From positions 104,816,001-104,880,000 of the forward strand of contig CM032230.1 of assembly GCA_019009955.1 (NCBI GenBank): 64,000 nt of DNA, in the 5' to 3' direction. Position 1 is the stretch's first letter, and every line of letters starts with the position of its first letter. The translations under genes and the position numbers were made by a program. The stretch is from Riptortus pedestris (Eukaryota > Arthropoda > Insecta > Hemiptera > Alydidae). The notes under the pieces were generated by a model. That model saw nothing but the letters and a program-made list of their open reading frames with translations, ran no database searches and was not told the DNA's origin. Below are positions 36,568-48,389 of this stretch, piece after piece.

Positions 36568-36710
36568 TCAGATTATACTTGGAGATGTTTCACAGCACAT
36601 CCAAGATCCCCATTTGACACAGCATGGACGGTTATTCGGGCAGCAATAACCAGGACTACAGCACTTAAAACCGTTTTCGCAATATTTCCAACTCCCACAA
36701 TATGGGTCTG
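36568..36710 (-). CDS. Granulin-like Cys-ladder exon 10, no leader exon found
   Basis: After a tandem acceptor (atacagCAG) the exon reads ADPYC or DPYC, then C-x5-C-x5-CC-x4-CC-x5-CC-x7-CC, ETSPSII and TGA. It has ENGFKCC and CCPNNRPCC motifs and three Trp residues. The open frame continues upstream into the intron to an ATG at 36810, but that N-terminus (polar, then LLNILIIFFYTA just before the ladder) is not a good signal peptide. The sequence upstream from 36811 is a nest of mobile elements, which may have displaced the leader. Confidence 0.68.
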
Positions 36711-36810
36711 CTGTATAAAAGAAGATTATTAATATATTTAATAATGAAGTACTAATTTGATTTGGATGAAAGCATTTTGAAGGAGAATTTAGAGCTTTGG
36801 CTACTGACAT

Positions 36811-37406
36811 TTTTTACCAGATTTCTCTTAAGAAAAATCAGTTTCCGAGATTGTACTCTTGACACGTTATTCCGACTTTTAGAAAATTTCCCTTTAAGGA
36901 AAATCAGCTATTGAGGTCGTACTCATAACGCGATTTTCGAAAAAAAAATTTCAAACGTCCATCGATCCTACCCAGGAGATGACAAAAAGTCCGTCACGCA
37001 GGGGCTGCGTAAACTAAGCAGATTTCCCACGTGAAGTTTTACAACAGAGAAATACGAGGACGGCCACACTAGCGCTAGTGCGCTCGGCGGAAACTCCCAA
37101 ACATAGCCAACCACACTCACAATACAAATCCAAATATCTCGGTTAATATTAAAGATACAGAATAAATGTATAGAACAATATTTGTAGTAAATTTAATTTG
37201 CAATAAGATTGGTTCTATACACTTTTTTGATCCGACGTATGGTAACGGAGATATTTCGAATTTTCGAAAATCCCCCCTCTAAACCCCCCCTCCCACTGGT
37301 TCGATTTTAGCCATTAACGAACTTGATCTTCCTTTTTACATAAAACGATTAAATTCCGAGTTTGGTAACGATCAAACAAAAATTGCGACCGCTAGAGCGT
37401 TAACAG

Positions 37407-37488
<82 letters not shown>

Positions 37489-38063
37489 GAACGGACCTCA
37501 TTTTTGTCATCTCCTGGGTAGGATCGATGGACATTTGAAGAAATTTTTCGAAACTCGCGTCATGAGTACGACCTCAATAGCTGATCTCCCTTAAGGGAAA
37601 TCTGCTAAAATGAAGTCCGTTCAAAATTATATATATATTTGTCTATTGACGCTCTAGCGGTCGAAATTTTTCTTTGATCGTTACCAAACTCAAAATTTAA
37701 TCGTTTAATGTAAAGAGAAAGATCAGGTTCGTTAATGGCTGAAATCGGACCAGGGGAGGGGGGGAATTTATAATATATCTCCGTTATTATGCGTCGAATC
37801 AAAAAATTAAAAAGAATCATTCTTATTGCAAATTTAATGTTCTATAAATACTGTTATGCACATTTTTTCACAATCTTGATTAATAACTGAGATATTTGCA
37901 TTTTTATTAAATCGGGGCGCCTAACGGACGAGAGTTACTTTCTTGCCAAAAGCTAGTTCGGCCGTTTCCTTCACTGGCTCTGCTCTCGTGAAATTTCTCT
38001 ATTGTAAAACTTCACGTGGGAAATCTGCTTAGTCTACGCTGCCCCTACGTGACGGGACTTTTT
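36811..38063 (+). mobile_element. Nested Helentron-like elements
   Basis: A plus-oriented copy (left part to about 36985, right part 37612-38063) is split by a complete minus-oriented copy (about 36986-37611). The inner copy has clean ends, AGTCCGTCACGCAGGGGCTG and AAGGGAAATCTGCT, and a long (AT)n core at 37411-37482. A second short plus-strand end lies at 36811-36870. Confidence 0.7.
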
Positions 38064-38888
38064 TGTTCTTCAATTTAACATAACAGTTTCGATCAATTTT
38101 TCACAATCCGACCACTGAATTATAACATTTTGACATCAAGCCATTCTAATTGACTAACATAAAATTCAGCTACTAGCTACCAGTTCAGTATTTTTATTTT
38201 TTACCTTGAACTTGAAATGTTAATATAATAAATTGTTTTCTTTAATTTTCTTAAAATTAGTTAATATATAATTAGCTAAATTTTAATTAGGAGTACTGCT
38301 CTATAATTATGGAGTATTTAGAGTTAGCTCTCACAGTCTTGGTTACCAGGGAGTGTTTATATGAAAACTCTTGCAGGACGAATATTAATATCAACTTCAA
38401 AACAAAATGATAACAACAATGATATCTGTAAGACCCAGATGTGTGCCAGATGTCCGAACCATGTTTATAGCCGTTTGCTAAATATTAACTTCATTATTTT
38501 CAAATGATATTTCTAAGACCTGAGGTGTGTGATCTATGTCTTGTGTTACAAAAGTTTTTACCGCTCTGACTCAGAAGCTATGGCATATACTCGTATGCTT
38601 TGAAGTTAAAGTTATTACTTACGTTTATCATATTATATATCCTTATTTATTTTTTACTTAGTTGGCTTGAGAATATTCACGTTTTTGAGGGCTCTCAAGC
38701 TCAAATCCATTTGCTCTGTATGATAATATTCCTGCTCTAACATTTTTTTTTAATTCATTCCGAATAATTATTGTAAACAATTTTTCTAGGGGGTTTTGTT
38801 TGGAATTTGGTAAATTCAAAGACGTCTTTATGATTTTAAGTCCAACTAAATATTATGGGATATTTATTAAAAAGATTATAAGCATATT

Positions 38889-39083
38889 TTATGGTTTATC
38901 CCAAGGTGGTTGAACACAGCAATATTGTTTGTTGTCTTTGTGAAGGTTGCAACAAAATAACGAGCTTGGGCAACAATAACTCTCCCCACAGCAGTGCAAT
39001 CCCTGTCCACAGTACTTATTATTTGAGCAAACATGACCAACTGTGAAAAAAAGAAAAACAAATATTTTATATAAACGGATCAT
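38889..39083 (-). CDS. Granulin-like Cys-ladder gene 11, possibly single-exon
   Basis: The ladder starts VCSNNKYC: C-x5-C-x5-CC-x4-CC-x5-CC-x9-CC, then VQPPWDKP and TAA, with AATAAA just downstream. A good acceptor (ctttttttcacag|TTGG) sits at 39041, in the family position and phase. The frame is also open back to an ATG at 39083, and the pyrimidine tract of that acceptor translates as a hydrophobic stretch (MIRLYKIFVFLFFTVGHVCS) that would serve as a signal peptide. The gene is thus either a ladder exon with an unseen leader or a 64-residue intronless gene. Confidence 0.68.
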   Translation of the reverse strand: MIRLYKIFVFLFFTVGHVCSNNKYCGQGLHCCGESYCCPSSLFCCNLHKDNKQYCCVQPPWDKP

Positions 39084-39481
39084 AATCTTAAAATATGCTC
39101 ACTGATAATTTGTTTATGCGAGGTTTTAATTAATTATATTTTCACCTTTCATGTTAGCAAATCTACGTTAATACTAATCTAATATTTTGTCCTGCCTGAA
39201 TGGATGAAATTTGGGCATTAAATGGTGATATTTGCTATTAAAAGAGGTCATTAGTGGGATTAATAATCTAGTTTAAGTCAAGGAATATTCTAGCTGCCAC
39301 TTTATTGTCATATTATCTTTTTTTTTTAATATCACGGTTTGTAATGCAGATGGAGATTCTCGGTCCCTAAATGAAAACATGATTGATTTTTCCACACCAA
39401 ATGATATCTTGGAAAAGTGAAATGTGCCTATAACCTCTTTTTATGCTAATTCAATTGTGATATTGTTTTAAGGATTCCTAA

Positions 39482-39600
39482 TTTTTCGACTTTTTGTCTG
39501 AAGGAAGCCCACACATAAATATTCAGCACTTAAAAAGCACAAACTTATATACAAAAATTTAGCTCCAATGAGCTTCGATTTTGAAATTACATTATAACAA
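39482..39600 (+). pseudogene. Jockey-type LINE C-terminal scrap
   Basis: The plus frame reads DFLSEGSPHINIQHLKS, matching DLLTEGSPYINN of the element at 2645, and ends in a stop. Nothing upstream of it is recognisable. Confidence 0.5.
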
Positions 39601-40231
39601 AGTTAAATAGTTTTTCAATTTGAGATTTATGCGTATATATGTATTTAGGAAGATCTTTCTAATAATTTTTTTTTGGGGAAATGACTTTTTTGTTCAACTG
39701 TTATTTCTTAAAATTTTAAAACTATTTTAACTTTTATTACCATGTAAATTTAGTTTATAAATTTTTAAAATACTCTTTCATGATCTATTTATTGTTTTTA
39801 ATTACAGTTGTTTTTTCTTTGTGTTCTTGGTTTTTGATCGATGGTGTTTGTTTGGGTATTTTTATTTTCTATTTTGTTGTTTTATGTTCTCAATTTCCAT
39901 ATTCGGTTAATTTGTGGTATTGGGGTAACTCAAAATATGACACTTTAATATTTAAATTTCAGAAAACAGGTATAAATTTCATATTCAACAGAAAGTCGAG
40001 AGACTCCAGTTTTCCTCTCTTTATAGAGTCAACAATAACGACTTTTCCTTCATATGTATTATGAAATACAGTTTGTGAAACAAAACATGAACAGAAATAC
40101 TTAGTATGACACTTAATCATAAAACATGATATAACAATATACTTCAATCCCCCAACCGGGGCATAAATATTTCGAGAAAAGCGTATTATTTACTGGAGTT
40201 AAACTCTTTAAAGAGTGTATTAAAATTATTT

Positions 40232-42100
40232 AAAAAAAATATTTTTTGTTAAAGAATAAATTAAAGAACTTCTTATCTGAAAGCTGTTCTTACACAAAAT
40301 GGAAATATCTGTCTAAAAAATCGGTCAAAAATTAATATATATTACAGATACATTGTCTCTTTAAGTTGGGGCAAGTTTTGCTTCATTCATAAACCATGTC
40401 ATTCTTTAATAAATCTAAGACTAAGAACAGTGCATGCCAAAGAATTAAAAATTCATGTTGTGTATTTAGATAAGTATTAAGAATGCTAACGAAATTAATT
40501 TATTATATACAATTAATAAATTGATAGAATTTATAAAATGTATTCATGAAATTTAAGCTGCATTTATAGTATTATGTATAGGTATAAAAGCTATTTAACT
40601 ATTCCTATGGAAATTAATTGACATAATATTAGTAAATATTTCATAGGAAACAAAATGTTTGACGTATCCTATTATATTTTGTTATCATTTATTGGGAATA
40701 AATTCATATCATTTCATGTCATTACAAGTTGTGTTTCTTATTCTCCTATTTTTATATTACATTTTGTCTTCTTTTTAATTTAAATGAGCTTTGTCGCCTA
40801 CGTGGCGAAGCTCTTAAAATAAAATAAATAACTCATTTTTCGAATGGATATTTTTATGTTACTTACCTTCACTTGGAGACATTTTCTTATTAGTAAGCTG
40901 TCATAGAGGCATCTTAAACTAACTATAGTTTGAATGAATTAGGGAAGATTTTGAATGTGCAGTGATTGTTGGGAAAATGATGGTTTTCTTTTGTAGTCTC
41001 ATTTGGTAAAATGATGAGAGAATACTCTCTAAATCACTTTAAGTCTATTGTGTTCTTCGTGTCATTCTCGTTTCGCCAGTAGTGTCTGGTTTTACAATAT
41101 CAATGATATTGTCTTTACATAAACTTGTATCTCCAAAGACCTGCCCGCAACATGCGTAGTGCTTTTCCTGCACAATGCATGTGGGACAGGCTCAGCTTCA
41201 TATTTCGAGCTTTCAAAGAAAACCTGACGGAAAAATGCTACTGTAATTAATCTTCTCTACAGGTCTACTACGGTTGCTAATAAATATCTCATATCCACAT
41301 ATTTATGCTTCAGTAAATTTATAAAAATGGGAGCCTTTTATTTATTTTTTTTGTTAAAGGATAAATTAATGAACTTCTTGTCTCAAATATGTTCTTATAC
41401 AAAAGATGAATACTATAGAAAATGTCCAGTTATTAAATAAAAATATCTTATTAAAATCGGACAAAAAATAATATATATTACAGGTACATTGTCGCTTTAA
41501 GTTGGGGCAAGTTTTGCATCATTTATAAACCATATCATTCATACATTCACCCACCTGATTTATGAATTTGACTGACTCAAGTTACAGTTAGAGACTCCTA
41601 TTCCCGGATGGCCCATCAGTCCCGATATTTTATTTTCAAAACACATCAATTTATTAAAAGAAATAGCCTACGATATCCTTAAGCTGAGAGAGGAAAAGAT
41701 AATATAAAATTAGTTTTATGTAATTTTTATTGGTTATTTAATTGTACTATTTAATGTTTTTTGTTTTATTTTATCAAGTTTAACTTTATAATTACAATAT
41801 AATTTACATTTTATACTTATAATTTACATTTTAATATGTATATATATTACTATATAAAAAATTGTTTAAACTTTTGACAAAATGCACATATAATTCAAAT
41901 GTGCATGAGATGTGCAGAAAAATAAAATCCCTCCACATAGGGTTACTATTTAGAGGAAATAAATAAAATAAAAAAAACAAAAAAAAACATGTCATTCTGT
42001 AATAAATCTAAGACTAAGAGCAGTGCATGCCAATGAATTAAAAATTCTTGTTGTATATTTAGATAAGTATTAGAATACTATCGAAATTAAATTATTATTA
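40232..42100. repeat. Local tandem duplication, one copy split by a LINE
   Basis: 40232-40510 (TTAAAGAATAAATTAAAGAAC through GTTGGGGCAAGTTTTGC to GCATGCC...) recurs at 41346-41540 and resumes at 41986-42100 after the LINE fragment. The unit lies between ladder gene 11 and gene 12 and has no coding sequence that I can see. Confidence 0.55.
41540..41985 (+). mobile_element. LINE 3' fragment inserted into a local duplication
   Basis: An open stretch (PISPDILFSKHINLLKEIAY...) ends at a stop near 41707; a 3' UTR with AATAAAATCCCTCCACATAGGGTTACT and an A-rich tail follows. It interrupts the copy of a local duplicate and is flanked by near-identical CATATCATTC / CATGTCATTC. Confidence 0.5.
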
Positions 42101-42486
42101 ATTTATGTATTATTAATTATGTGTAAAAAGTGAGGCCGTCAAATCCATGTATTGGTTTTGCTCAAGGCTTCTCTTTGAAAAACTAAAGCATACTCTTATC
42201 CATTATAAGTCGGCAAGTGATTTTCGAAACCCTAAAATGCCATTTATGAATAATTTCCACCCTTCATGTGCAATGTTCACATTCCCTTGCTGTTTAATTT
42301 TCCTTCAGTTTCCAAAAAATCTGTTATTACTATTTGAAACCTCGAAAAACTATATACGAAACTAGATAATGAAACGCAGAGCGATTATTTCGCATTTACG
42401 AGGAATATGAAATAATAAGGAGAAATTAAAAAATGCCAGAAGATTTGTATAATGAGTTTTTTATTTGGAATAGGTTTATATTCTGT

Positions 42487-44371
42487 TTAGGGTTCGTATT
42501 GTCCGGGGTTTGTGCAGCATATTATCATCCCATCTTTCTTGCAGCAGTAGTGGGTATTGGGGCAGCAAGAGTTGGAAGTACAGCAATGGGCCCCATTTTC
42601 ACAATATTTCCCTCCTCCACAATATTGTTCCGCTGAATAACAATTCAGTAAGACACTGTTATTATATTATTAATCATTTTTCCAGAATTTATAAATAGTT
42701 ATACACTTAAATAACTCATAAATCAAGTTCTCCTTGTGTGATTTTCCTTCATATTATTTTTTTATTGATTAATTTTAAATTAATTTTACTCTTATTTCTT
42801 TTGGCAATTTACTGTTTTTCTTTTTATGTGAGGGATCCAAAGAGCGGAGGGTGAACTGAATTGGTTGCGCTGTTGAGCTCAAAAAATACAATTATATAAT
42901 TGTATCCATGTGTGAAGCAGCTCAGAATCTCGTGTAGATTCATTTATTTATTTTTTATTAGGAATTTAGTTATGAAATATATAACTATCCCAAATTTATT
43001 TACGTAATTAAATCTAATAATAAGGGAAATTATGGTAATACGTTAATGTGGGCAGTAAAGGGAACACGGCGATTAGATAGATGAAAGAACTTCTAGAAAT
43101 AATTATCACGTGTCAAAATGTATTGTATGGTAGATAGGATTATGAACTTCCCGAGAACGATGAGTTGACAGCGGAATTTGATATAAGAAAATGGTGGATG
43201 TGGATTTAGTTGGGAATCGATATAGACTCTGGAACTATTAAGTTATAATGGAAGGAAGAATCCGCTTGGATACGTCTGATGTCCAATGAAATGTCTGGAT
43301 ACTCTCTGGAGGTTTCAAAGTGAAGACGAAGATACTTGTGCTGATAAGAGGCTTCAATTTGCCTTCTAAGTTCACGATAGCGGAAACGCCGCAAATAATA
43401 CGAGAATTTGGGGGAGCCAGGTATAACAGGATACATTCTGAAGTTGGAGAATGTTAAAACGACGAGTGAACTGTAAAGCATGTTCTCTGCTGGACAGGAA
43501 ATAGTCAAAAGCCAACTTTGCTTTGAAGACCTTTCTGTTCGGAAAGGATATATTATGACTGCAGAGAGTTTAAAGTGAGGAAATTTAAGTAGAGAAGGAT
43601 CGATTGCTATTTGTGTTTATCAGAGTGAAGTTAGTCTTGGAGGCGCAAGGTTATAACCGTTGAGAGTCGAACTGGACACTGTTGGTCAATTTTGAAGTGA
43701 GGTCACGCTGAGGTATACATGGTTAGAGCGGGGTTGAAATTTAGAAGACGACAAGCTTGTAAGATATAAAAAAAGAGCAAAGGATTCTTAAAAGCCATCT
43801 ATTCATCTAAGATGAAAGATGAAGGAACAAAGGTCGAGACTTATTTTGGCGGAGAACTACTTTGGAAGAATTGGAAATGAAAGACTAGATTTACCGGAAA
43901 ATGTGGGAGATTGGAGTTCGGGAATGGGGGAAGAAAGTTTTACTTGACTCTAGAAGTATGACGAAAGTAATTTTCCTATGATAGTTGATTTAAAGTAGAG
44001 CAGATTGAGTGTAATAATCTGAAGGAAAATGAAACTTTTGTAATGTTTTCTTCAGGCAATAAGTTTTTTTTTAACCTATAAATCTTTCTTTTTTTTCAAA
44101 TATACTCTCTACAAGTGTATATTCATTTAATTGTTTTTAATGTAGTTATTAATCTCTGTGGCTCTTTAGTAGTTCTTATTAGTTACATAGTCAGCTCACA
44201 ACTCGTTACTGACTACGTTAAGAAAGGCTGTTCTTGGAAACAGTAGGTTTTAGAAGATTTGCCATAGGTTAAATCATCTATTGAGGATGTACTCATGATG
44301 GGATTTTCAAAAACTTTCTCCAAATGTCTGTCGATCCTATATAGGAGATTACGAAAATGAGGTCCTTTCAA

Positions 44372-44429
<58 letters not shown>

Positions 44430-45321
44430 CTGTTAATACTCTAGCGGATGCATATTTTGTTTGATCGATACCAAACTCGGTATTTAAACTTTTATGTAAA
44501 AATGATGATTAAGTACGATAACAGCTAAAATCGGACCAGTGTGAGGGGGGGGGGAGGTTAGAAATGGGATTTTGAAAATTCGAAATACGTCCGATATTAT
44601 TCTTGGGATCAAAACTTTGTATTGGATTAATCTTAATGCAAATGTAATGTTCTGTAGTTGTTGTTATGTACGTTTTTCATTATCTTGATTATTAAACGAA
44701 ATATTTGGATTTGTTTGTTTTTTTATTGTTCTCATTAAACTTTTATGTTATAGAGATAAATGCTAATACGCGAGGCACGTGGGAAATCTACTTAGCTCAC
44801 GCAGCCCCTGCGTGAAGGACTTTATTACTTCGTATAAAAGTCTTTAAGTGGAAAAAGAGTCGTCCCCGTACTATTTTCCGGCTATGGATCGGATTAATAG
44901 CTCAGTTAAAGAACTATATCTAAACAAAATAATTCGCTGTCATGGATCTAATTTTTGTGTTGTTAAGTGTGCTTAATGTCCGCCTGTATGATAGTCATTT
45001 GTGTTTCTTTCAGCCATTAAACATAATTTGTACACATACTCTGTATATATTGTACGTCGATGAGAATCGTCATGGTGTCAATTTCGACTTTTCGACAATT
45101 ATAGTTCTTATTGTACGATTATGTTCACCAATCCTAAATGCTTCTACATAATGATTGTCCTAAGCGTTCTGTCATATGGTGAGACCTCTTCACTGTGTAC
45201 TTAACTATAATTAAGTAACTAAAATATTTGCAAACGACTCACCTCCAAAAGGATTAACAGTTGATGCTGCAAGTGTAGAGTTAATAACGACAACAGATAT
45301 TAAAAGAAATGCCCAAATCAT
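42487..45321 (-). CDS. Secreted granulin-like Cys-ladder peptide gene 12, two exons
   Basis: Exons (minus): 45321-45243 and 42632-42487; 225 nt, 74 residues. The leader (MIWAFLLISVVVINSTLAA, then STVNPFG) ends GGAG|GTGAGT in phase 1. The ladder, after gttattcag, reads EQYC then C-x5-C-x5-CC-x4-CC-x5-CC-x7-CC with CENGAHCC and CCPNTHYCC, and ends TNPGQYEP-TAA with AATAAA about 25 nt beyond. The 2.6-kb intron includes a Helentron-like copy (about 44262-44823). This is the only clean leader between 28.6 and 51.1 kb, so it may also feed the downstream ladder exons. Confidence 0.74.
42830..44040. other. Unidentified purine-rich block, possible old coding relic
   Basis: About 1.2 kb with clearly lower AT content and a G/A-rich plus strand, unlike the surrounding AT-rich DNA. 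The longest frame is minus 43508-43206 (100 codons; ...YLRRFRYRELRRQIEASYQ...), which I do not recognise. It could be a decayed transposon or captured gene; it lies in the intron of gene 12. Confidence 0.3.
44262..44823 (+). mobile_element. Helentron-like element, diverged full-length copy
   Basis: A degraded left end (ATCATCTATTGAGGATGTACTC), (AT)n at 44379-44425, a G-run, and right end CACGTGGGAAATC...GCAGCCCCTGCGTGAAGGACT. It lies in the intron of gene 12. Confidence 0.6.
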
Positions 45322-45385
45322 AATGATATAGATTTATACAAACAAATTATTATTCAAAATAAAATTCAGTTTTCTTTCATGTATA

Positions 45386-45394
45386 TTTTATATA
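45386..45394 (-). promoter_or_regulatory. TATA box of Cys-peptide gene 12
   Basis: TATATAAAA on the minus strand lies about 65 nt upstream of the ATG at 45321, somewhat further than in the sister genes. Confidence 0.5.
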
Positions 45395-45958
45395 CCCCAA
45401 GCAGTAAATAACTCATATGTATTTATCTCACAACTTTTTTTTTTATAGATTTATAAAACGATTAAGATAAGAATGTGACGTCGATTATTGAATATTTCCT
45501 CTAATCTTTCTTCATTGTAAAAATGTTATTCATCAAAATATATTAACACTTTTACTGAATCCTGATTCATTAAATAATTATTTAGGAATAAAATATTGTT
45601 TTTAGATGTTCTTCATTCCCAATATTAGAAAGTACACCATAATTTGCGATCACAATGTTCAATGTCATAGTTTTCCCGATTGTTTCGTTAATATCGTTAT
45701 TGTGTTCAATTAATCTTAAATTGAGCTAATTTTTTTTTAATACATAGTTCTCAAATTTATTCGTTCTTCTTTTTTGTCGTTGTCTCCATTTTTTTAATAA
45801 ATTTATTTACAAGAATTAATTTAAGTTTTTATTTAGCCTAGTATATTAGAAGTACATATATTGTATTATTTTGAACATCTCAACTTAGACAAAAATATAG
45901 TTGCGGTGTTGCTTGCGTTACTTCGTATGGTTGCTCGTAATAGTGTGAACTAACATGA

Positions 45959-46141
45959 GCTCGGGGTTTGCTATGCGAGTTAAAGCGTTGATCCTAATAC
46001 AATTGGCAAATATAATAGTGCGTCAATAGGAATTTACATGGTGGCAAACGTCCCACGTGGTTAGAAAATGCTTGTAACGTGTAAAAACCCGGGCCAATTA
46101 GCCACAGTCTAATGAAGAGGACGTTAGGAAATAATATTATT
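45959..46141 (+). mobile_element. tRNA-derived SINE, diverged copy
   Basis: GCTCGGGGTTTGCTATGCGAG head with the B box partly lost; the body keeps GGTTAGAAAATG and AATTAGCCACAGTC, and it ends GGACGTTAGGAAATAAT. Confidence 0.5.
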
Positions 46142-46164
46142 TAAAAGTACCAGTTTAACGTATA

Positions 46165-46665
46165 GTTTTAGCAGATTTTCCTTAAGGGAAATCAGCTATT
46201 GAGGTCGTACTCATGACGCGATTTTCAAATCTTTTCTTAAAATGTCCACCGATCCTACCTTGGAGATTACGAGAATGAGGTCCGTTCAAATTTTTTTTTA
46301 TATATATTTGTCAGTTAACACTCAAGCGGTCGCAATTTTTGCTTGATCGTTATCAAACTCGATATTTAAACGTTTTATGTACCGTACGTCGGATCAAAAT
46401 ATTCTATAGAACCAATCGTATTGCAAATGAAATTTATTATAAATATTGTTCTATACATTTATTCTCTATCTTGAATATTAACCGAGATATTTGCATTTTT
46501 ATTAATTGTAACGGACTAAATGAGATCGGCTAGTCGTGAGTTTCCGTCAGAAGCTAGTTCGTCCGTTTCCGTAACTGTTCGACTCTCGTGAAATTTCTCT
46601 ATTGTAAAATTTCACGTGGGAAATCTGCTTAGTTTACGGAGCACCTGCGTGACCGACGTTTTTAT
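46165..46665 (+). mobile_element. Helentron-like element, internally deleted copy
   Basis: It runs from GCAGATTTTCCTTAAGGGAAATC to GAGCACCTGCGTGACCGACG. The guanine-rich middle is missing between about 46380 and 46384. Confidence 0.6.
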
Positions 46666-46929
46666 ACTTTCTTTAGAGAAAATGCGTTCCGAATGAAGAA
46701 CGTATCTGCGGTGTAGAAATTTCGAGATCGCAGCTCAATTGGTCAAAGCTAACAGCTGTTTCGTAAGTTATCTGCTGGGCCTGCAAAAATCTCGGCAAAT
46801 TTTACCTCCAACATCATCCCCTATTACACGAGAGGGAAGATTCAGAGATAAATCTGTGGCCGTTTTCTCGTTATATATGGTCAAATGGAAGGCTGGAGTA
46901 GAACGGTGATGGCCTCAGGAGGGAGGCAA

Positions 46930-47036
46930 TATTCTAGCTCGCACAAAGGGAAGGTGACGTTATTCAGGCAGCCCGGAAGGAAAGACTTCTCAGCAATAAT
47001 AACCCCGTCCAGAAGGGTTGTTATCACAAATCTTTG
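46930..47036 (-). pseudogene. Decayed Cys-ladder exon
   Basis: The minus-strand frame from about 47036 reads LCDNNPSGRGYYC, then a stop where the second Cys of the GYHCC motif would be. After a frame change an EKSF...PGCLNN-like stretch continues. This matches the spacing of intact exon 7 (RKGYHCC-DEKS-CCPNSRF) but lacks most paired cysteines. It sits between two Helentron-like copies with no leader nearby. I infer a dead paralogue. Confidence 0.4.
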
Positions 47037-47317
47037 GATTGAATAGTTACTGTTCATATTTCAACCTTTGAATTATGATTAAATTTTTTTCTGAGCTTTT
47101 CAAATTGAAGCTCTAATCTTCAGAAACTTTTATCCGAAATGATTAATATAAGATCCTGGGCAAAATAATCGTCACCTCAGAGAGTATCAAAAACTTGCCC
47201 TATTATCAAAATTATCAAAGGAATGATAACATATAGTTCATACAATATTTTATGAAGCTGATATATTTCATTGAAATATTATTTTTCAATTAAATACAAC
47301 ACATATTGAATGGAGTT

Positions 47318-47896
47318 TAGCAGATTTCCCTCAAGCGAAATACGCTATTGTGGTCGTTACTCATGACGCAATTTTCAAAACTTATATATGTTCATCGATA
47401 TACCTATATAGAAAATATATTCAAAATTATATATATTTCTCAGTTATAGCTCTAGCTTCGCAATTTTCGCTTGATCGTTATCAAACTCGATATTTAAACG
47501 TTTTATGTAAAAATAAAGATCAAGTTCGTTAATGGCTGAAATCCGACCAGTAGGAAGGAGGGTTTAGAGGGGAATTTTCGAAAATTAGAAATATCTCCGT
47601 TACTATACGTTGGAGCGAAAAATGTTATAGAACCAATCTTATTGCAAATTTAATTCACTATTAATAATATATACATTTATTCTATCTTCAATATTAACCG
47701 AGATATTTTCATTTATATTATGTGTGTGCACGTAACGGACGGAGATGAGATCAGCTAACTTCGGCCCTAGTCGTGGGTTTCCGGCAAAAGCTAGTTAGGC
47801 AGTTATAACTGTAACTTTTTGGCTCTCCTGAAATTTTTATATTGTAAAACCTCTGGGAAATCTGCCTAGTTTACGCAGCACCTGCGTGATGGACTT
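47318..47896 (+). mobile_element. Helentron-like element, full-length copy
   Basis: It starts AGCAGATTTCCCTCAAGCGAAAT and ends CGCAGCACCTGCGTGATGGACTTG, with the whole conserved core between. Confidence 0.6.
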
Positions 47897-48389
47897 GTTA
47901 TAATTTTTCAAAAATTCAGCAGCATTATGCTTCAGTTGGAAAAAGCTTTGAAGCAATTGATGTTGGTTAAAAAAAAAATACTACTTTAGCTGTTATAGGT
48001 ATTTCTTTTAATACGTTTATCCATATTTGTGAAGAGTCTGTAGTTGACCCTTCGGGGAACTTGTGTCATTTATCCGTTCGGCGAATTTCTTTTGAAAACG
48101 TGATTGCCTTGAAAACGAGATACTGATTCCGAGGATAACTCTTTTAGGATCGATCTCTATAATAGGATTGAGACCCTTGGAAGGACACTCTTTGACCAGT
48201 TTGAAAGGGATTGACGAGATTAGGGTTCCTTATAGGATAAGATTCTGTCCTTTTTTTAAGATCAGAATTTATTATCAAAAATATATTCTATATTATGTTA
48301 TGTATTATGTTTCTTGTTAGCTGTGGGTGTTAAAACGTGGTGTCGATTCACTAGATATATCTGGTGGGTTTCTAACACTGCCATAAAAA

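Noticed and set aside
40862..40950. Leader-like exon end (ATGTCTCCAAGTGAAG before GTAAGT)
   Set aside because: The end matches family leaders, but the upstream frame has a stop and no hydrophobic core, so it cannot code a signal peptide.
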